From Vulgatibacter incomptus_A (GTDB lineage Bacteria > Myxococcota > Myxococcia > Myxococcales > Vulgatibacteraceae): a stretch of 64,000 bases of DNA. Under the pieces are notes generated by a model. The model saw nothing but the letters and a program-made list of their open reading frames with translations. It searched no databases and had not been told where the DNA came from. How positions within the stretch are numbered: position 1 is the stretch's first letter; the number at the start of each line of letters is the position of its first letter. Where the stretch lies: NCBI GenBank assembly GCA_040391605.1, contig JBEBXK010000015.1, forward strand, positions 17,663 to 81,662, read 5' to 3'. This document shows, in pieces, positions 52,755 through 61,742 of this stretch. The position numbers were made by a program, and so were the translations under genes.

Positions 52755-53034
52755 GGGCCGCCGAGGTCAGCTGACGGCGCTGGTCACGGCAATGCCGCCT
52801 CGGAGGCATCGCCGTGGCCGCGCTGCCCACTCCGTGGGAAGACGGTCGCTGGCCTCGGTGCAATTTTTGGCCAAGCCGCCACTCTCGCGGGTGTCTTCTC
52901 TACGCCCACCACTCGCGCCGTAAGGAACGTGAAATGAAATCGTCCGCTCACGGCCCTGGCGACACCTGAGGCGGGGAGCCGCCAGGCACGCAACCGACGA
53001 TTTTCAGAGGCCTGCCGGAGGTGCCAATCGCAAA
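52755..53034. other. Intergenic interval with right copy of repeat B
   Basis: No gene is supported. The interval ends in the right copy of repeat B and a terminator hairpin serving the pip gene. Confidence 0.55.
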
Positions 53035-53056
53035 GGCACGACACGGCTGTCGTGCC
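52991..53056. repeat. Direct repeat B, right copy
   Basis: Right-hand copy of the repeat at 50356-50420, same orientation, about 2.6 kb away. In this copy the end of the repeat forms a better stem-loop than in the left copy. Confidence 0.7.
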
Positions 53057-53064
53057 TCGGTTTT
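53035..53064. terminator. Stem-loop terminator at the end of pip
   Basis: GGCACGACA (53035-53043), loop CGGC, TGTCGTGCC (53048-53056), then TCGGTTTT on the plus strand and TTTGCG on the minus strand. It lies 22 bases beyond the pip stop codon and could act in both directions. Confidence 0.7.
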
Positions 53065-53077
53065 GCCGAAGGGCACT

Positions 53078-54037
53078 TCAGCTCGATGAATCGGCCCTAC
53101 CTGCAAAACGGTCGAGGGCCGCGAGCATCCGCGCCGTCATCTCGTCGCCACCCGAGTGGCCGGTGCCGACGATCTGCAGCTCGGCGCCGGGCCAGGCCTG
53201 CGCGACCAGGTAGGGCATGTCGACGGGTCCCTGGATGTCGAAGCGCCCGTGGATCAGCACACCCGGGATGCCGGCCAGCCGCCCCATGTTCCCCAGGAGC
53301 TCGTCCGCGCGCAGCCAGGCGGCGTGGGAGAAGTAGTGTGAACACAGCCGCGCGAAGGTCATCCGGAACGCGGCTTCGTCGAAGCGCGGCCACGGCCTCC
53401 AGCCCTCCTCGAGGGAGAGCACCGCATCCTCCCAAGCGCACCAATCCGCCGCCGCCTTGGCGCGGACCGCGGGATCGGGCTGCACGTTGAGGAGTCGGTG
53501 GTAGGCGGCGACGAGATCGTGGCGCTCGGCCTCGGGTACGCCTGCACGGAAGCGGGCCCATTCGGCGGGGAAGAACCGTCCCGCCTCGTGGTAGAGCCAG
53601 CGCACATCCGACGGCCGCGACAGCGTCGTCGACACGAGCACGAGCTCGCTGACCCTGTGGGGGAAACGCTGCGCATACGCGAGCGCGAGGGTGGCGCCCC
53701 ACGATCCGCCCCACACCAGCCACCTCTCGATGCCGAGGTGCTCGCGGAGCCGCTCGATGTCGGCGATGAGGTGGTGGGTGGTGTTGGGCTCGAGGCCGAC
53801 GCCCGGATCGGCGACCGACGGCGTGCTCCTTCCGCAGCCCCGCTGGTCGAATTGCACCAGCCGGTACCTCGCCGGATCGAAGGATCGGCGGCGCCCCGGC
53901 GAGCTGCCCACGCCCGGGCCGCCGTGCAGCGCGAGCGCCGGCTTGCCGCGCGGGTTGCCGGAGGTCTCCCAATAGACGAGCTGCCCGTCCCCCACGTCGA
54001 GCATGCCGGTCTCGTTCGGCTCTATCGGAAGGTTCAT
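53078..54037 (-). CDS. pip: Proline iminopeptidase
   Basis: A 319-residue S33 peptidase of normal length. ALHGGPGVGSSPGRRRSFDP and DQRGCGRSTPS form the oxyanion region, WGGSWGATLALAYAQ holds the nucleophile Ser (near residue 110), and HGRFDIQGPVDMP and GTGHSGGDEM contain the Asp and His. It removes N-terminal proline from peptides in the cytoplasm. The start MNLPIEPNETG at 54037 matches the family; the frame stays open upstream but gives no recognisable sequence. Confidence 0.95.
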   Translation of the reverse strand: MNLPIEPNETGMLDVGDGQLVYWETSGNPRGKPALALHGGPGVGSSPGRRRSFDPARYRLVQFDQRGCGRSTPSVADPGVGLEPNTTHHLIADIERLREHLGIERWLVWGGSWGATLALAYAQRFPHRVSELVLVSTTLSRPSDVRWLYHEAGRFFPAEWARFRAGVPEAERHDLVAAYHRLLNVQPDPAVRAKAAADWCAWEDAVLSLEEGWRPWPRFDEAAFRMTFARLCSHYFSHAAWLRADELLGNMGRLAGIPGVLIHGRFDIQGPVDMPYLVAQAWPGAELQIVGTGHSGGDEMTARMLAALDRFAGRADSSS

Positions 54038-54206
54038 CGTTCCCCAATGGGTCCAGGACTCCGAAACGGGCAAGCCGGCGGGGCGATCCTGCGCTCCGAA
54101 TCCCGTTCTGGATTTTCGGAGCAGCGTCACGCACTCGATGGGAGAGGACTCCGTTGGGGGGCGCATTCGTCCCCAGCAGCGTACCGGCTTCGAAGCTTGG
54201 TGCAAC

Positions 54207-54425
54207 GTGCGAAGACGACGTTCCCCCTCCTTGGGGAGCACCACCTTTCCCCGCTGTTGGGGCGGCCTCATCTACTACAACCCTTCCGACCCACGGATCG
54301 AGGTCCCCAACGCCTTTGGCTGGGGCTTTACCCTGAACCTTGCCCGGCGGACGGCATGGTTGATCGTCGGCATTCCTCTCGGAATCGCTGCCTTCATCCT
54401 CGCGGTCTTCCATTTGGCCACCTGA
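54207..54425 (+). CDS. DUF5808-like small membrane protein or fragment
   Basis: The last 52 codons (LIYYNPSDPRIEVPNAFGWG, then TLNLARRTAWLIVGIPLG) match the DUF5808 domain, a short segment ahead of a transmembrane helix in bacterial membrane proteins. A GTG at 54207 or an ATG at 54138 could start it, but the first 20 residues are unconvincing and no ribosome site is clear. It may be a small single-helix protein or the tail of a decayed gene. It is divergent from pip. Confidence 0.5.
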   Translation: MRRRRSPSLGSTTFPRCWGGLIYYNPSDPRIEVPNAFGWGFTLNLARRTAWLIVGIPLGIAAFILAVFHLAT

Positions 54426-54468
54426 GTGGGGAAGGTGTGAAGCGTCGAGCCAAGACGCCATCGCAAGG

Positions 54469-54617
54469 ACGCATTGAGTCGGGAAATTTGCTACCGGACA
54501 AGACTCGTCGCCTCATCCCAAATGCTACGAAAAGTGTGGCAAGGAGCAGCGGTTGTGAGGAAAATCAGCAAGATGACGCGGCACGAGATCATCGGCGCCG
54601 TTTCGGAGCGATACCGC
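54469..54617 (+). pseudogene. Transposase relic (start of the same IS as at 37.6 kb)
   Basis: The leader and the first codons (VRKISKMTRHEIIGAVSERYRS) of the same transposase seen at 37161-37616, in the opposite orientation. Similarity ends abruptly after the RYRS codons. Only one end of the element remains. Confidence 0.82.
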
Positions 54618-54759
54618 TCGTCTCAGAGCTCGAGTTCGGCTCGCTCTGCAGGGAGACGGTGAAGCGCGGTGGCCGCATCCTCATTCGATTCCAACGCTAA
54701 CCTGGCGCAATCCACCTGAGGGACACGATCCGTCTTCTCTCCTCGATCCGGTCGCGCGC
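54618..54759. other. Non-coding DNA between IS relic and transferase gene
   Basis: No gene is seen. The IS similarity has already ended, and the transferase stop codon follows. Confidence 0.5.
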
Positions 54760-55854
54760 TTACTCCGGCCCGCGGTAGGCGGGGAAGAAGCCGGTGGAGC
54801 CGTCGGCGGGGGCGTCGATGGCGTTGGCCCGGAGGAGGGCCGCGTAGGCGTCGGGGTCGCCGATGATGCGCAGGGAGTAGTTCTTCGCGCGGGTGGAGGC
54901 GAAGCCGTTCTTGAACTCCATCAGCGAGGGGAGGCCGCCGCCCAGATTGTAGAGCCGGGCGCCGGCGGCCCTGGCCCAGTCCCACATGAAGTCGTAGCGG
55001 AGCTGGGACGGGGCGAAGGAGCGGTAGGCCTCGTCGGTGCAGCCCAGGTGGTAGGCGGCGATGCCGTCGTGGAGCGTGTAGAGGCCCGCGTCGCAGACGA
55101 CGCCGTCGGGGGCGCGGACGGTGCACAGGTGGAGGCGATCGCCGAGGCTGGCGCGCAGGTCGGCGAAATAGGCGGGGGAGAAGTGGTGGTAGGGGGTCGC
55201 GCCCAACGCGCTCATGGCGGGGCCATAGATGGCCTGGTAGCGCTCGTAGCTGGCCCAATCGTCGAGCTCGGCGACGAAGCCGGCCTTGATGACCTTGCGC
55301 AGGCCGCGTCTTCGCCTGGGGCTGATCTCGGCGCGCAGCTCGTCTTCGGGGCGGCGAAGGTCGACCCAGACCATCTCGCCCCGCTGCATCAGGACGCCGT
55401 GGTTCGCCTGTGTGGACCAATCGGGCGCGAGGAGGGCGTGGAGGCGCAGAAAGGCGGCGACGAGGCCCCGCTCCCGACAGCTCCGGGCGAAGAGGGCGAG
55501 GAGGTCGGGGATCTGCGCCGGGTCGCCGCGGAAGACGGGGCCGCCCATGGGATAGGGGGAGATGGCGTCGGTGAAGGCCTCGCCGCCCTGTACGTGGGGC
55601 GGGAGGGGGCGCTCGTTGAGGGGGATGAGGCAGCGCGCGCCGGGGACCTCGCCGAGGAAGGCGATCGCCCTGCCCTTCCCGTAGCGGGCGTCGACCTCGA
55701 CGTAGGCGGGCCATTGGTAGATGTCGTGGGGCGCCCCTTGCAGGAACTCGAGCCAACGGGGATCGGAGGGCTCGATGAACGCCGCCCGGATCACGGCCTC
55801 GTTGGACTGCGCCCCCTTGTCCTGCCCCGCTCCCGTGGAAACGCCTGTCTCCAT
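54760..55854 (-). CDS. FemAB/GNAT-like transferase of a polysaccharide locus
   Basis: A 364-residue protein with the two-GNAT fold of the FemAB-related/BioF2-like family. ISPRRRRGLRKVIKAGF near residue 175 is the typical basic motif, with DAGLYTLHDGIAAYHLGC near 270 and NLGGGLPSLMEFKNGF near 320. Members transfer acyl or aminoacyl groups during exopolysaccharide or cell-wall assembly. The start METGVSTG at 55854 has GGGAGGAG just upstream. It is divergent from the Wzc-like autokinase gene. Confidence 0.85.
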   Translation of the reverse strand: METGVSTGAGQDKGAQSNEAVIRAAFIEPSDPRWLEFLQGAPHDIYQWPAYVEVDARYGKGRAIAFLGEVPGARCLIPLNERPLPPHVQGGEAFTDAISPYPMGGPVFRGDPAQIPDLLALFARSCRERGLVAAFLRLHALLAPDWSTQANHGVLMQRGEMVWVDLRRPEDELRAEISPRRRRGLRKVIKAGFVAELDDWASYERYQAIYGPAMSALGATPYHHFSPAYFADLRASLGDRLHLCTVRAPDGVVCDAGLYTLHDGIAAYHLGCTDEAYRSFAPSQLRYDFMWDWARAAGARLYNLGGGLPSLMEFKNGFASTRAKNYSLRIIGDPDAYAALLRANAIDAPADGSTGFFPAYRGPE

Positions 55855-56169
55855 CGTCTCCTCCCCTGCTCGCTGCCCAAGCGTTTGCATCGCGATGGCG
55901 AGGTGCACGGTCGGTCGAATGTAGATCCTGACGCGGGCTGCGGGAGAGTTGGCATAGCGCGCGGCGCTTGGGGCGAAGGGTGTGAGCGAGCGCCGCCGCT
56001 CGAGCTCCGGGGGAACGGCCTTGCGTCGGGCACGTCCGCAGCTGATACAAGATGCATACGGTTAATGCACTTTTCGTCAGGTCCACGGATGTTGATTCGA
56101 AGACTTGAACGGGGTAAGAATCGCCCCCTTTCCACCAGTCCCGGACTGGGCTCGAGGGATCCCTGAACG
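55855..56169. promoter_or_regulatory. Divergent promoter region between transferase and autokinase genes
   Basis: A 315-base gap with no gene, locally AT-rich around GATACAAGATGCATACGG (56045-56062), just right of the middle of the gap. It should hold the promoters of both the minus-strand transferase and the plus-strand polysaccharide genes. No consensus could be assigned with confidence. Confidence 0.45.
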
Positions 56170-58386
56170 ATGAAGCCTGACACGACCCAGCAGCCCTGGG
56201 CGCCTCCCTCGCAGGGCGCCGACGCCGGACCGGAACTCGAGATCGACCTTCGCCAGCACCTGCGGATCCTGCGCAAGCGCGTCTGGTTGATCGGAGGGGT
56301 GGCGCTGGCGGCACTCCTCGCCGGGGGGACGTATCTGCTGATGGCGCCGAAGATCTTTCGGGCGTCGAGCTCGATCATCATCGAGTCGTCGTCGTCGAGG
56401 ATCCTGGGCGACAAGACGGAGTCGGTGGACTTCGGCGGGACGGATTATTGGTCGAACAAGGACTTCCTGGAGACGCAGTACAAGGTGCTGGCGAGCCGGG
56501 AGGTGCTGCAGCGGGTGGTGGACAAAAAGGGGCTGGATCGCGACCTTGGCTTTTTGGGGGTGGAGGGGATCGAGGACGCGGAGAAGCGCGAGGAGGCGCT
56601 GGAGCGGATCGTCCCGGTAGAGGTGCTGGCGGAGCGTACGCGGATCGAGCCGGTGAAGAATTCGCAGCTGACGCAGATCGTGGTGGAGGATGTGGATCCG
56701 GTCCGTGCGGCGGAGATCTCGAACGCGATCGTCGAGGCCTACATCGAGAGCAACCTCGATCGCCGGCTGGACGGGACGCGGGCGGCCTCGCAATGGCTGG
56801 CGGATCAGATGGCGGACCTCAAGGGGAAGCTCGAATCGTCGGAGATCGCGCTCTACGACTTCCGGCGGGAGAACGACATCCTCTCGGCGTCGATCGAGGA
56901 TCGGCAGTCGATCCTCTCGAAGCGGCTGAACACGCTGTCGGAGTCGCTGACTTCGGTGATGGGTCGGCGGGCGGAGCTGGAGTCGGCGCTGGCGGAGGCG
57001 AGCCGGGCCCAGCGCGAGAACCCGAGCGATCCCCTCTGGGCGCGGACCTTGCGGCTCGTCTCGTCGAACCTGGTGCTCGGGAATCTGCGGACGGAGTACG
57101 CGAAGCTGGAGGGGCAGGCGGCGGAGGCGGAGGAGCGCTACCTCGACAAGCATCCGGCGCGGGCGGCGGCGCAGGAGAAGCTCTCGACGCTGCGCAGGCG
57201 GATCGTGGAGGAGATGAACACGGTGGTGGCGTCGCTGCGCTCGGAGCATCGGGAGCTCCTGGGGACGCAGACGCACCTCGAGGCGCTGATCGAGGGCCTG
57301 AAGGTCGAGTCGTTCGAGGTGAACAAGAAGGAGATCGATCAGCGGAAGCTGCAGCGGGAGAAGGAGAACAACGAGCGGCTCTATGACCTGGTGCTCTCGC
57401 GGCTGAAGGACGCAGACCTCGCGGTGATGCTGAAGGCGAACAACGTCCGGCTGCTGGACGCGGCGGTGCCCCCCTTGCGGCCGGTGAAGCCACGGCCGGC
57501 GCTGGTGTTGGCGCTCTCGATGCTGCTCGGCTTCTTCGGCGGGGTCGGGCTCGCGTACCTGGCGGAGCTGCTGGACAACACGCTGAAGGGCGAAGACGAG
57601 ATCGAAGAGGTGCTGCAGGTCCCCTTCCTTGGGATGCTGCCATCGCTGGCTCCGACGGGAGCGCGGAGAGAGATGCGCGAGGACGATCCCGCCCGGGATC
57701 TCTACGTGGCGCGCAACCCCAAGTCGGCGCAGGCGGAGGCGATCCGCTCGGTGCGGACGAACCTCCTCTTCATGTCGCCGGACAAGGAGCAGAAGAGGAT
57801 CCTGGTGACGTCGTCGAGCCCGCAGGAGGGCAAGTCGTCGGTGGCGCTGAACCTCGCGGTGGCGATGGCGCAGAACGGCGCGAAGGTGCTGCTGATCGAC
57901 ACGGATATGCGCCGGCCGCGGCTGCATCGCGCTCTGGGCGTCTCGAACGAGGTGGGGATCTCGACGGTGCTGGTGAACGAGGCCAGGCTCGCCGACGCGA
58001 TCAAGAGCACGGAGGTAGCTGGGCTCTCGCTGCTCCCCTGTGGCCCGGTGCCGCCGAACCCGGCGGAGATGATGCACACGGAGCGGTTCCGCGAGGTGCT
58101 GGAAGAGCTCTCCCAGCGCTACGATCGGCTGATCCTCGACTCGCCGCCGGTGGTGGCGGCGGCGGACGCGGCGGTGCTCTCGTCGCAGGTGGACGGCGTG
58201 ATCTACGTCGCCCGCTTCAAGAAGACGACGAAGGATCTGGCCAAGCGGATGCTGCGGACGCTGCACGACGTGAACGCGCCGATCCTCGGCGTGGTGCTCA
58301 ACGACGTGAACCTGGAGAGCCAGGAGTACGGCTACTACAGCTACAAGCGCTACGGCTACTACGGGGACGCCTCGAGCACGACCTGA
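56170..58386 (+). CDS. Polysaccharide co-polymerase/tyrosine autokinase (Wzz-Wzc type)
   Basis: A 738-residue BY-kinase. The N-terminal Wzz domain starts at about residue 22 (IDLRQHLRILRKRVWLIGG), with the first transmembrane helix at 38-57. A long coiled-coil periplasmic part and a second helix near 440-462 follow. The cytoplasmic kinase has Walker A TSSSPQEGKSS (547-557), Walker A' VLLIDTDMR (573-581) and LILDSPP (about 655). The tail near 720-733 contains seven tyrosines (YGYYSYKRYGYYG), the autophosphorylation cluster. It controls chain length and export of the polysaccharide made by neighbouring genes. Confidence 0.95.
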   Translation: MKPDTTQQPWAPPSQGADAGPELEIDLRQHLRILRKRVWLIGGVALAALLAGGTYLLMAPKIFRASSSIIIESSSSRILGDKTESVDFGGTDYWSNKDFLETQYKVLASREVLQRVVDKKGLDRDLGFLGVEGIEDAEKREEALERIVPVEVLAERTRIEPVKNSQLTQIVVEDVDPVRAAEISNAIVEAYIESNLDRRLDGTRAASQWLADQMADLKGKLESSEIALYDFRRENDILSASIEDRQSILSKRLNTLSESLTSVMGRRAELESALAEASRAQRENPSDPLWARTLRLVSSNLVLGNLRTEYAKLEGQAAEAEERYLDKHPARAAAQEKLSTLRRRIVEEMNTVVASLRSEHRELLGTQTHLEALIEGLKVESFEVNKKEIDQRKLQREKENNERLYDLVLSRLKDADLAVMLKANNVRLLDAAVPPLRPVKPRPALVLALSMLLGFFGGVGLAYLAELLDNTLKGEDEIEEVLQVPFLGMLPSLAPTGARREMREDDPARDLYVARNPKSAQAEAIRSVRTNLLFMSPDKEQKRILVTSSSPQEGKSSVALNLAVAMAQNGAKVLLIDTDMRRPRLHRALGVSNEVGISTVLVNEARLADAIKSTEVAGLSLLPCGPVPPNPAEMMHTERFREVLEELSQRYDRLILDSPPVVAAADAAVLSSQVDGVIYVARFKKTTKDLAKRMLRTLHDVNAPILGVVLNDVNLESQEYGYYSYKRYGYYGDASSTT

Positions 58387-58437
58387 CAGGGTCACCAGAA
58401 ATCTACTGCGCACCCCGCCTGCTTCGTTGGACCTGCG
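58383..58437. repeat. Dispersed 55-base repeat, copy 2
   Basis: Second copy of the repeat at 13075-13129; it likewise starts at the stop codon of a plus-strand gene. ACTGCGCACCCCGCCTGCTT and GACCTGCG are conserved. Confidence 0.8.
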
Positions 58438-59049
58438 CTCCGATGCGCACGCACCCAGGGCCTGCGGGGGAATCGCCTCCGCACCAGGCGGAAGCGATTC
58501 CCCCACTCGCGCTGCGCGCAAAGGGCCCCTTCTGGCGTTTGCTCGCCTCTGGCTCGCTGGTGCGCTGCGCGTCGGTGCTCGGTCCGCCTCGCATCCGGGG
58601 CACTCGCTACGATTTCTGATGACCCTTGGTGGGATGGGTTCACGCTGGCGCGGTGGAGGCGATCATCGTCTCCGATTCGAAATAGTACCGAAAATGGGGC
58701 GAAGCGGGCTTGCCATACTCCAGATCCCCTTTGCACCTCTCTCCTGCAAGGCCTTGACGGCCAGGGCGAGGGCGTCCGTGGTTGTGCCGGCTTCGGTTCG
58801 GAGGATTCGCGGGGCGTTGCCGACGTTCTCGCCTATGCGCCTCCCTCGGAGCGGATGAGCGGGCGCTGGTGGCCCGCGGTGTGCTGGACCTCTTCGAGCG
58901 CCTCTTCTGAGAGCGTAGCGAACTGGACGTCTGCCGCGCTGGCGGGAATTGCGGATGGGGGGTGGTGGGACCAGATTCCTCCCGCCGCGCCTGGGGCCCT
59001 TCCCTATGAAGGATTGCCGCTGATTGGGCGCGGGAGGCGGGGAAGGCAG
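58438..59049. other. Gene-free interval with a large hairpin
   Basis: No gene is supported between the autokinase stop and the GT4 start; the open frame upstream of 59050 has no ribosome site and is rich in Trp, Ser and Arg. It contains the hairpin at 58466-58504. Confidence 0.55.
58466..58504. repeat. Nested 39-base inverted repeat (hairpin)
   Basis: GGGGGAATCGC pairs perfectly with GCGATTCCCCC, and inside it TCCGC pairs with GCGGA around an ACCAG loop. It lies 80 bases past the autokinase stop; no T-run follows, so it is not a textbook terminator but could attenuate or protect the transcript. Confidence 0.75.
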
Positions 59050-60234
59050 ATGGCGTGGCGCAGGCTGGCGGGGAAGGCCGAGGCGGGGTGGAGCGAGGGC
59101 CGGCCGGCCGGCGCCCGGCGGCGGGTGCTGGAGGTGGTGGGGCAGATGAAGCCCGGCGGCGTGGAGACGTGGTTGCTGCACGCGCTGCGCCGGATGGATC
59201 GGGGACGGATCGGGCTCGACTTCCTGGTGTTTTCGAAGGAGCGGGGGGCATACGACGAGGCGGTGCGGGCGGCCGGAGGACGGCTGCTGGCGTGCCCGGA
59301 TCCGCGGCTGCCGCTGCTCTATGCGCGCAACCTCTCCCGGATCTTGCGGGAGGAGGGACCATACGACGTAGTGCACAGCCATATGCACCACTTCTCGGGG
59401 CTGGATCTCTGGGTGGCGCGGCGGGCTGGGGTGGGGATGCGGATCTGCCAAAGTCACCTGGACACCTCGGGGGTGGATCGCGAGGCAGGGACGCTGCGGA
59501 AGGGCTACCTCGCGGGGGCGCGGCGGCTGATCGGTCGGAGCGCGACGCATCTTTTGGCGGTGAGCGAGGAGGCGGGGGCGGCGCTCTACGGAGACGGCTG
59601 CAGGGAGGATGCCCGCTACCGGCTGCTCCATTGTGGGGTGGACTTCGAGCGCTTCGCGGCGCGGCCGGATCGGGGAGCGCTGCGGGCGAGGCTGGGGATC
59701 CCCTCGGACGCGAAGGTGATCGGAACGGTGGGGCGCCTGGCGGCGCAGAAGAACCAGGCGTTCCTGCTGGAGATCGCGTGGGAGCTCGCGCGTCGGGATC
59801 CGAGGTGGTGGCTGGTGATGGTGGGGGACGGGCCGCTGCGCGCCTCGCTGCGGTCGGCGGCGGCAGGGCTGGGGCTCTCCCGCCGGATTGTCTGGGCGGG
59901 GGCGCGGACGGACGTGGAGAACGTGCTGCCGGCGCTGGACGCCTTCGTCTTCCCCTCGGCGTACGAGGGGCTATGCCTCGCGCCGATGGAGGCGCAAGGG
60001 GCGGGCCTGCCTTGCTTCGTCTCGTCCGAGCTGCCACCGGGGGTGACGGTGGTGGACGGGCTGATGAAGCGCCTGCCGCTGGCGGCGGGGCCGGCGGCGT
60101 GGGCGGACGCGATCGAGGAGGAGACGAAGAGCGCCCCGAAGGTCTCGGCGGAGGATGCGCTGGCGACGCTGCGCTCGAGCGCCTTCGACATCGGCGTGAG
60201 CAGCCAGGCGCTGGAGCAGCTCTACCTCGGCTGA
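59050..60234 (+). CDS. Glycosyltransferase family 4
   Basis: A 394-residue GT-B glycosyltransferase. EVVGQMKPGGVETWLLHALR starts the acceptor domain, YDVVHSHMHHFSG follows near residue 105, IGTVGRLAAQKNQAFLL lies at the donor-domain entry, and PSAYEGLCLAPMEAQGAGLPCF is the nucleotide-sugar site with the E-x7-E pair. The start at 59050 is chosen for GGGAAGG upstream. It is followed after 28 bases by a flippase gene on the same strand. Confidence 0.92.
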   Translation: MAWRRLAGKAEAGWSEGRPAGARRRVLEVVGQMKPGGVETWLLHALRRMDRGRIGLDFLVFSKERGAYDEAVRAAGGRLLACPDPRLPLLYARNLSRILREEGPYDVVHSHMHHFSGLDLWVARRAGVGMRICQSHLDTSGVDREAGTLRKGYLAGARRLIGRSATHLLAVSEEAGAALYGDGCREDARYRLLHCGVDFERFAARPDRGALRARLGIPSDAKVIGTVGRLAAQKNQAFLLEIAWELARRDPRWWLVMVGDGPLRASLRSAAAGLGLSRRIVWAGARTDVENVLPALDAFVFPSAYEGLCLAPMEAQGAGLPCFVSSELPPGVTVVDGLMKRLPLAAGPAAWADAIEEETKSAPKVSAEDALATLRSSAFDIGVSSQALEQLYLG

Positions 60235-60262
60235 CCCCCCCGGCCCCGTGCGGAAAGACTCG

Positions 60263-61582
60263 ATGAAGAGCAGCCTGGTCGGCGGGCGCAGCGGCGCCGC
60301 CCTCTCGCTCCGCGCGAACGTCTCGTGGACGTTTGTGGGGAACGTGCTCTACGCCGCCTGTCAGTGGGGGATGGTCACGCTCCTGGTGAAGCTCGGAGAT
60401 CCGGAGACGGTCGGGCGGCTCACCTTGGCGTTGGCCTTGAGCGCGCCGATCTTCATGCTCTCGAATTTGAACCTCCGCTCGCTGCAAGCGACGGAGACGA
60501 CCGGTGCCCTGGATTTCCAGGACTTCCTCGGCGTGCGGCTGGTGATGACGGCGCTGGCGGTCGGGGCGACGATCCTGTTGGCGGCGGTCGGCGGCTACAC
60601 CGGCGAGGTGGCGCTCGTCGTGGGGCTGCTGGGGATCTCCCGTGGGGTGGACGCGCTCTCGGACGTGATCCACGGCAAGCTGCAGCGGGACGAGCGCATG
60701 GATCTCCTCTCAGGATCGCTGATGCTCCGGGGGCTGATCTCGGTGGGGGCGCTGACGGCGGTCTACGCGGCGACGAGGAGCCTGCCCTGGTCGGTGGCGG
60801 CCCTCGCCGGAGGGAACCTGCTGGTGCTCGTGACCTTCGATCTCCGCAACCTCCTGCATACGGCACGAGCAGAAGATTCCCCGCTCCTCCACCCCCGCTG
60901 GGAGAGGGCGCGCACGAAGAAGATCCTGGCGGACGCCCTCCCCCTGGGTGCGGTGATGATGCTGATCTCGCTGAACGCGAACGTGCCCCGCTACTTCATC
61001 GAGTCGAGCCTGGGCGCGTACACCCTGGGGATCTTCGCGCCTCTGGCGCAGCTCATCGCGGCAGGCTACCTGGTGGTGAACGCCCTGGGCCAATCGGCGA
61101 CGCCGCGGCTGGCGAAGCTCCACGCGTCGGGCGATCGGCAGCGCTTTCGCCGGCTCCTCCTCACGATGCTCGCCACGGCGATCGTGCTCTGCCTGCTGGG
61201 CCTGCTCCTCAGCGAGGTCGCAGGCCGCCAGGTGCTCACCCTCCTCTACAGCGTCGAGTACGCGGCCCACGTCGATCTGCTCTACCTCTTCGTGATCCTC
61301 GCCGGCCTGCAGTTCGTCGGCTCGTTCCTGGGCTACGCGATGACGGCGGCCCGGCGCTACCGGATCCAACTCCCCCTCTTCGTCGCGACGACCATCGTCT
61401 GCACCGCTGCCTCCTGGCTGCTCATCCCCACCTACGGCCTGCGCGGCGCCATCTGGGCGCTGATGGCCTCGGCCCTGGTCCAGCTCCTGGGCAGCGCGTT
61501 GATCGTCGCCGCAGCCCTCCGCCCCGCCTCGTCGGCCGCGCCCCCCGGTGGACGCACAGAGGTGGCGATGGCGAAGAGGTAG
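60263..61582 (+). CDS. Polysaccharide flippase (MOP family)
   Basis: A 439-residue exporter with about 12 hydrophobic helices. The N-terminus LRANVSWTFVGNVLYAACQWGM and the central YFIESSLGAYTLGIFAPLAQL segment match lipopolysaccharide-biosynthesis flippases. A GTG codon 15 bases earlier is in frame, but the ATG at 60263 has GGAAAG upstream. It is the second Wzx-like gene in the window; with the upstream GT4 gene and the autokinase it makes up a separate polysaccharide module from the 38-48 kb locus. Confidence 0.92.
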   Translation: MKSSLVGGRSGAALSLRANVSWTFVGNVLYAACQWGMVTLLVKLGDPETVGRLTLALALSAPIFMLSNLNLRSLQATETTGALDFQDFLGVRLVMTALAVGATILLAAVGGYTGEVALVVGLLGISRGVDALSDVIHGKLQRDERMDLLSGSLMLRGLISVGALTAVYAATRSLPWSVAALAGGNLLVLVTFDLRNLLHTARAEDSPLLHPRWERARTKKILADALPLGAVMMLISLNANVPRYFIESSLGAYTLGIFAPLAQLIAAGYLVVNALGQSATPRLAKLHASGDRQRFRRLLLTMLATAIVLCLLGLLLSEVAGRQVLTLLYSVEYAAHVDLLYLFVILAGLQFVGSFLGYAMTAARRYRIQLPLFVATTIVCTAASWLLIPTYGLRGAIWALMASALVQLLGSALIVAAALRPASSAAPPGGRTEVAMAKR

Positions 61583-61742
61583 AGACCGAAAAACCGCGTG
61601 TCATGGTCATTGGAACGAAGACCGACCAGCCGCTCAACGCCCCAGGTGCGAGAGGCCTTGGTTTCTCGGCCCCTCGTTTTCGTTCGGAGCCGCATTTTAA
61701 CGGGGGCGGATGGCTGGCTGGTGGGGCAGCGTAGCCGCCGGT

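Noticed and set aside
56077..58521. An 814-codon open frame on the minus strand
   Set aside because: Antisense to the Wzz/Wzc autokinase gene, with Arg/His/Leu-rich low-complexity sequence and no domain.
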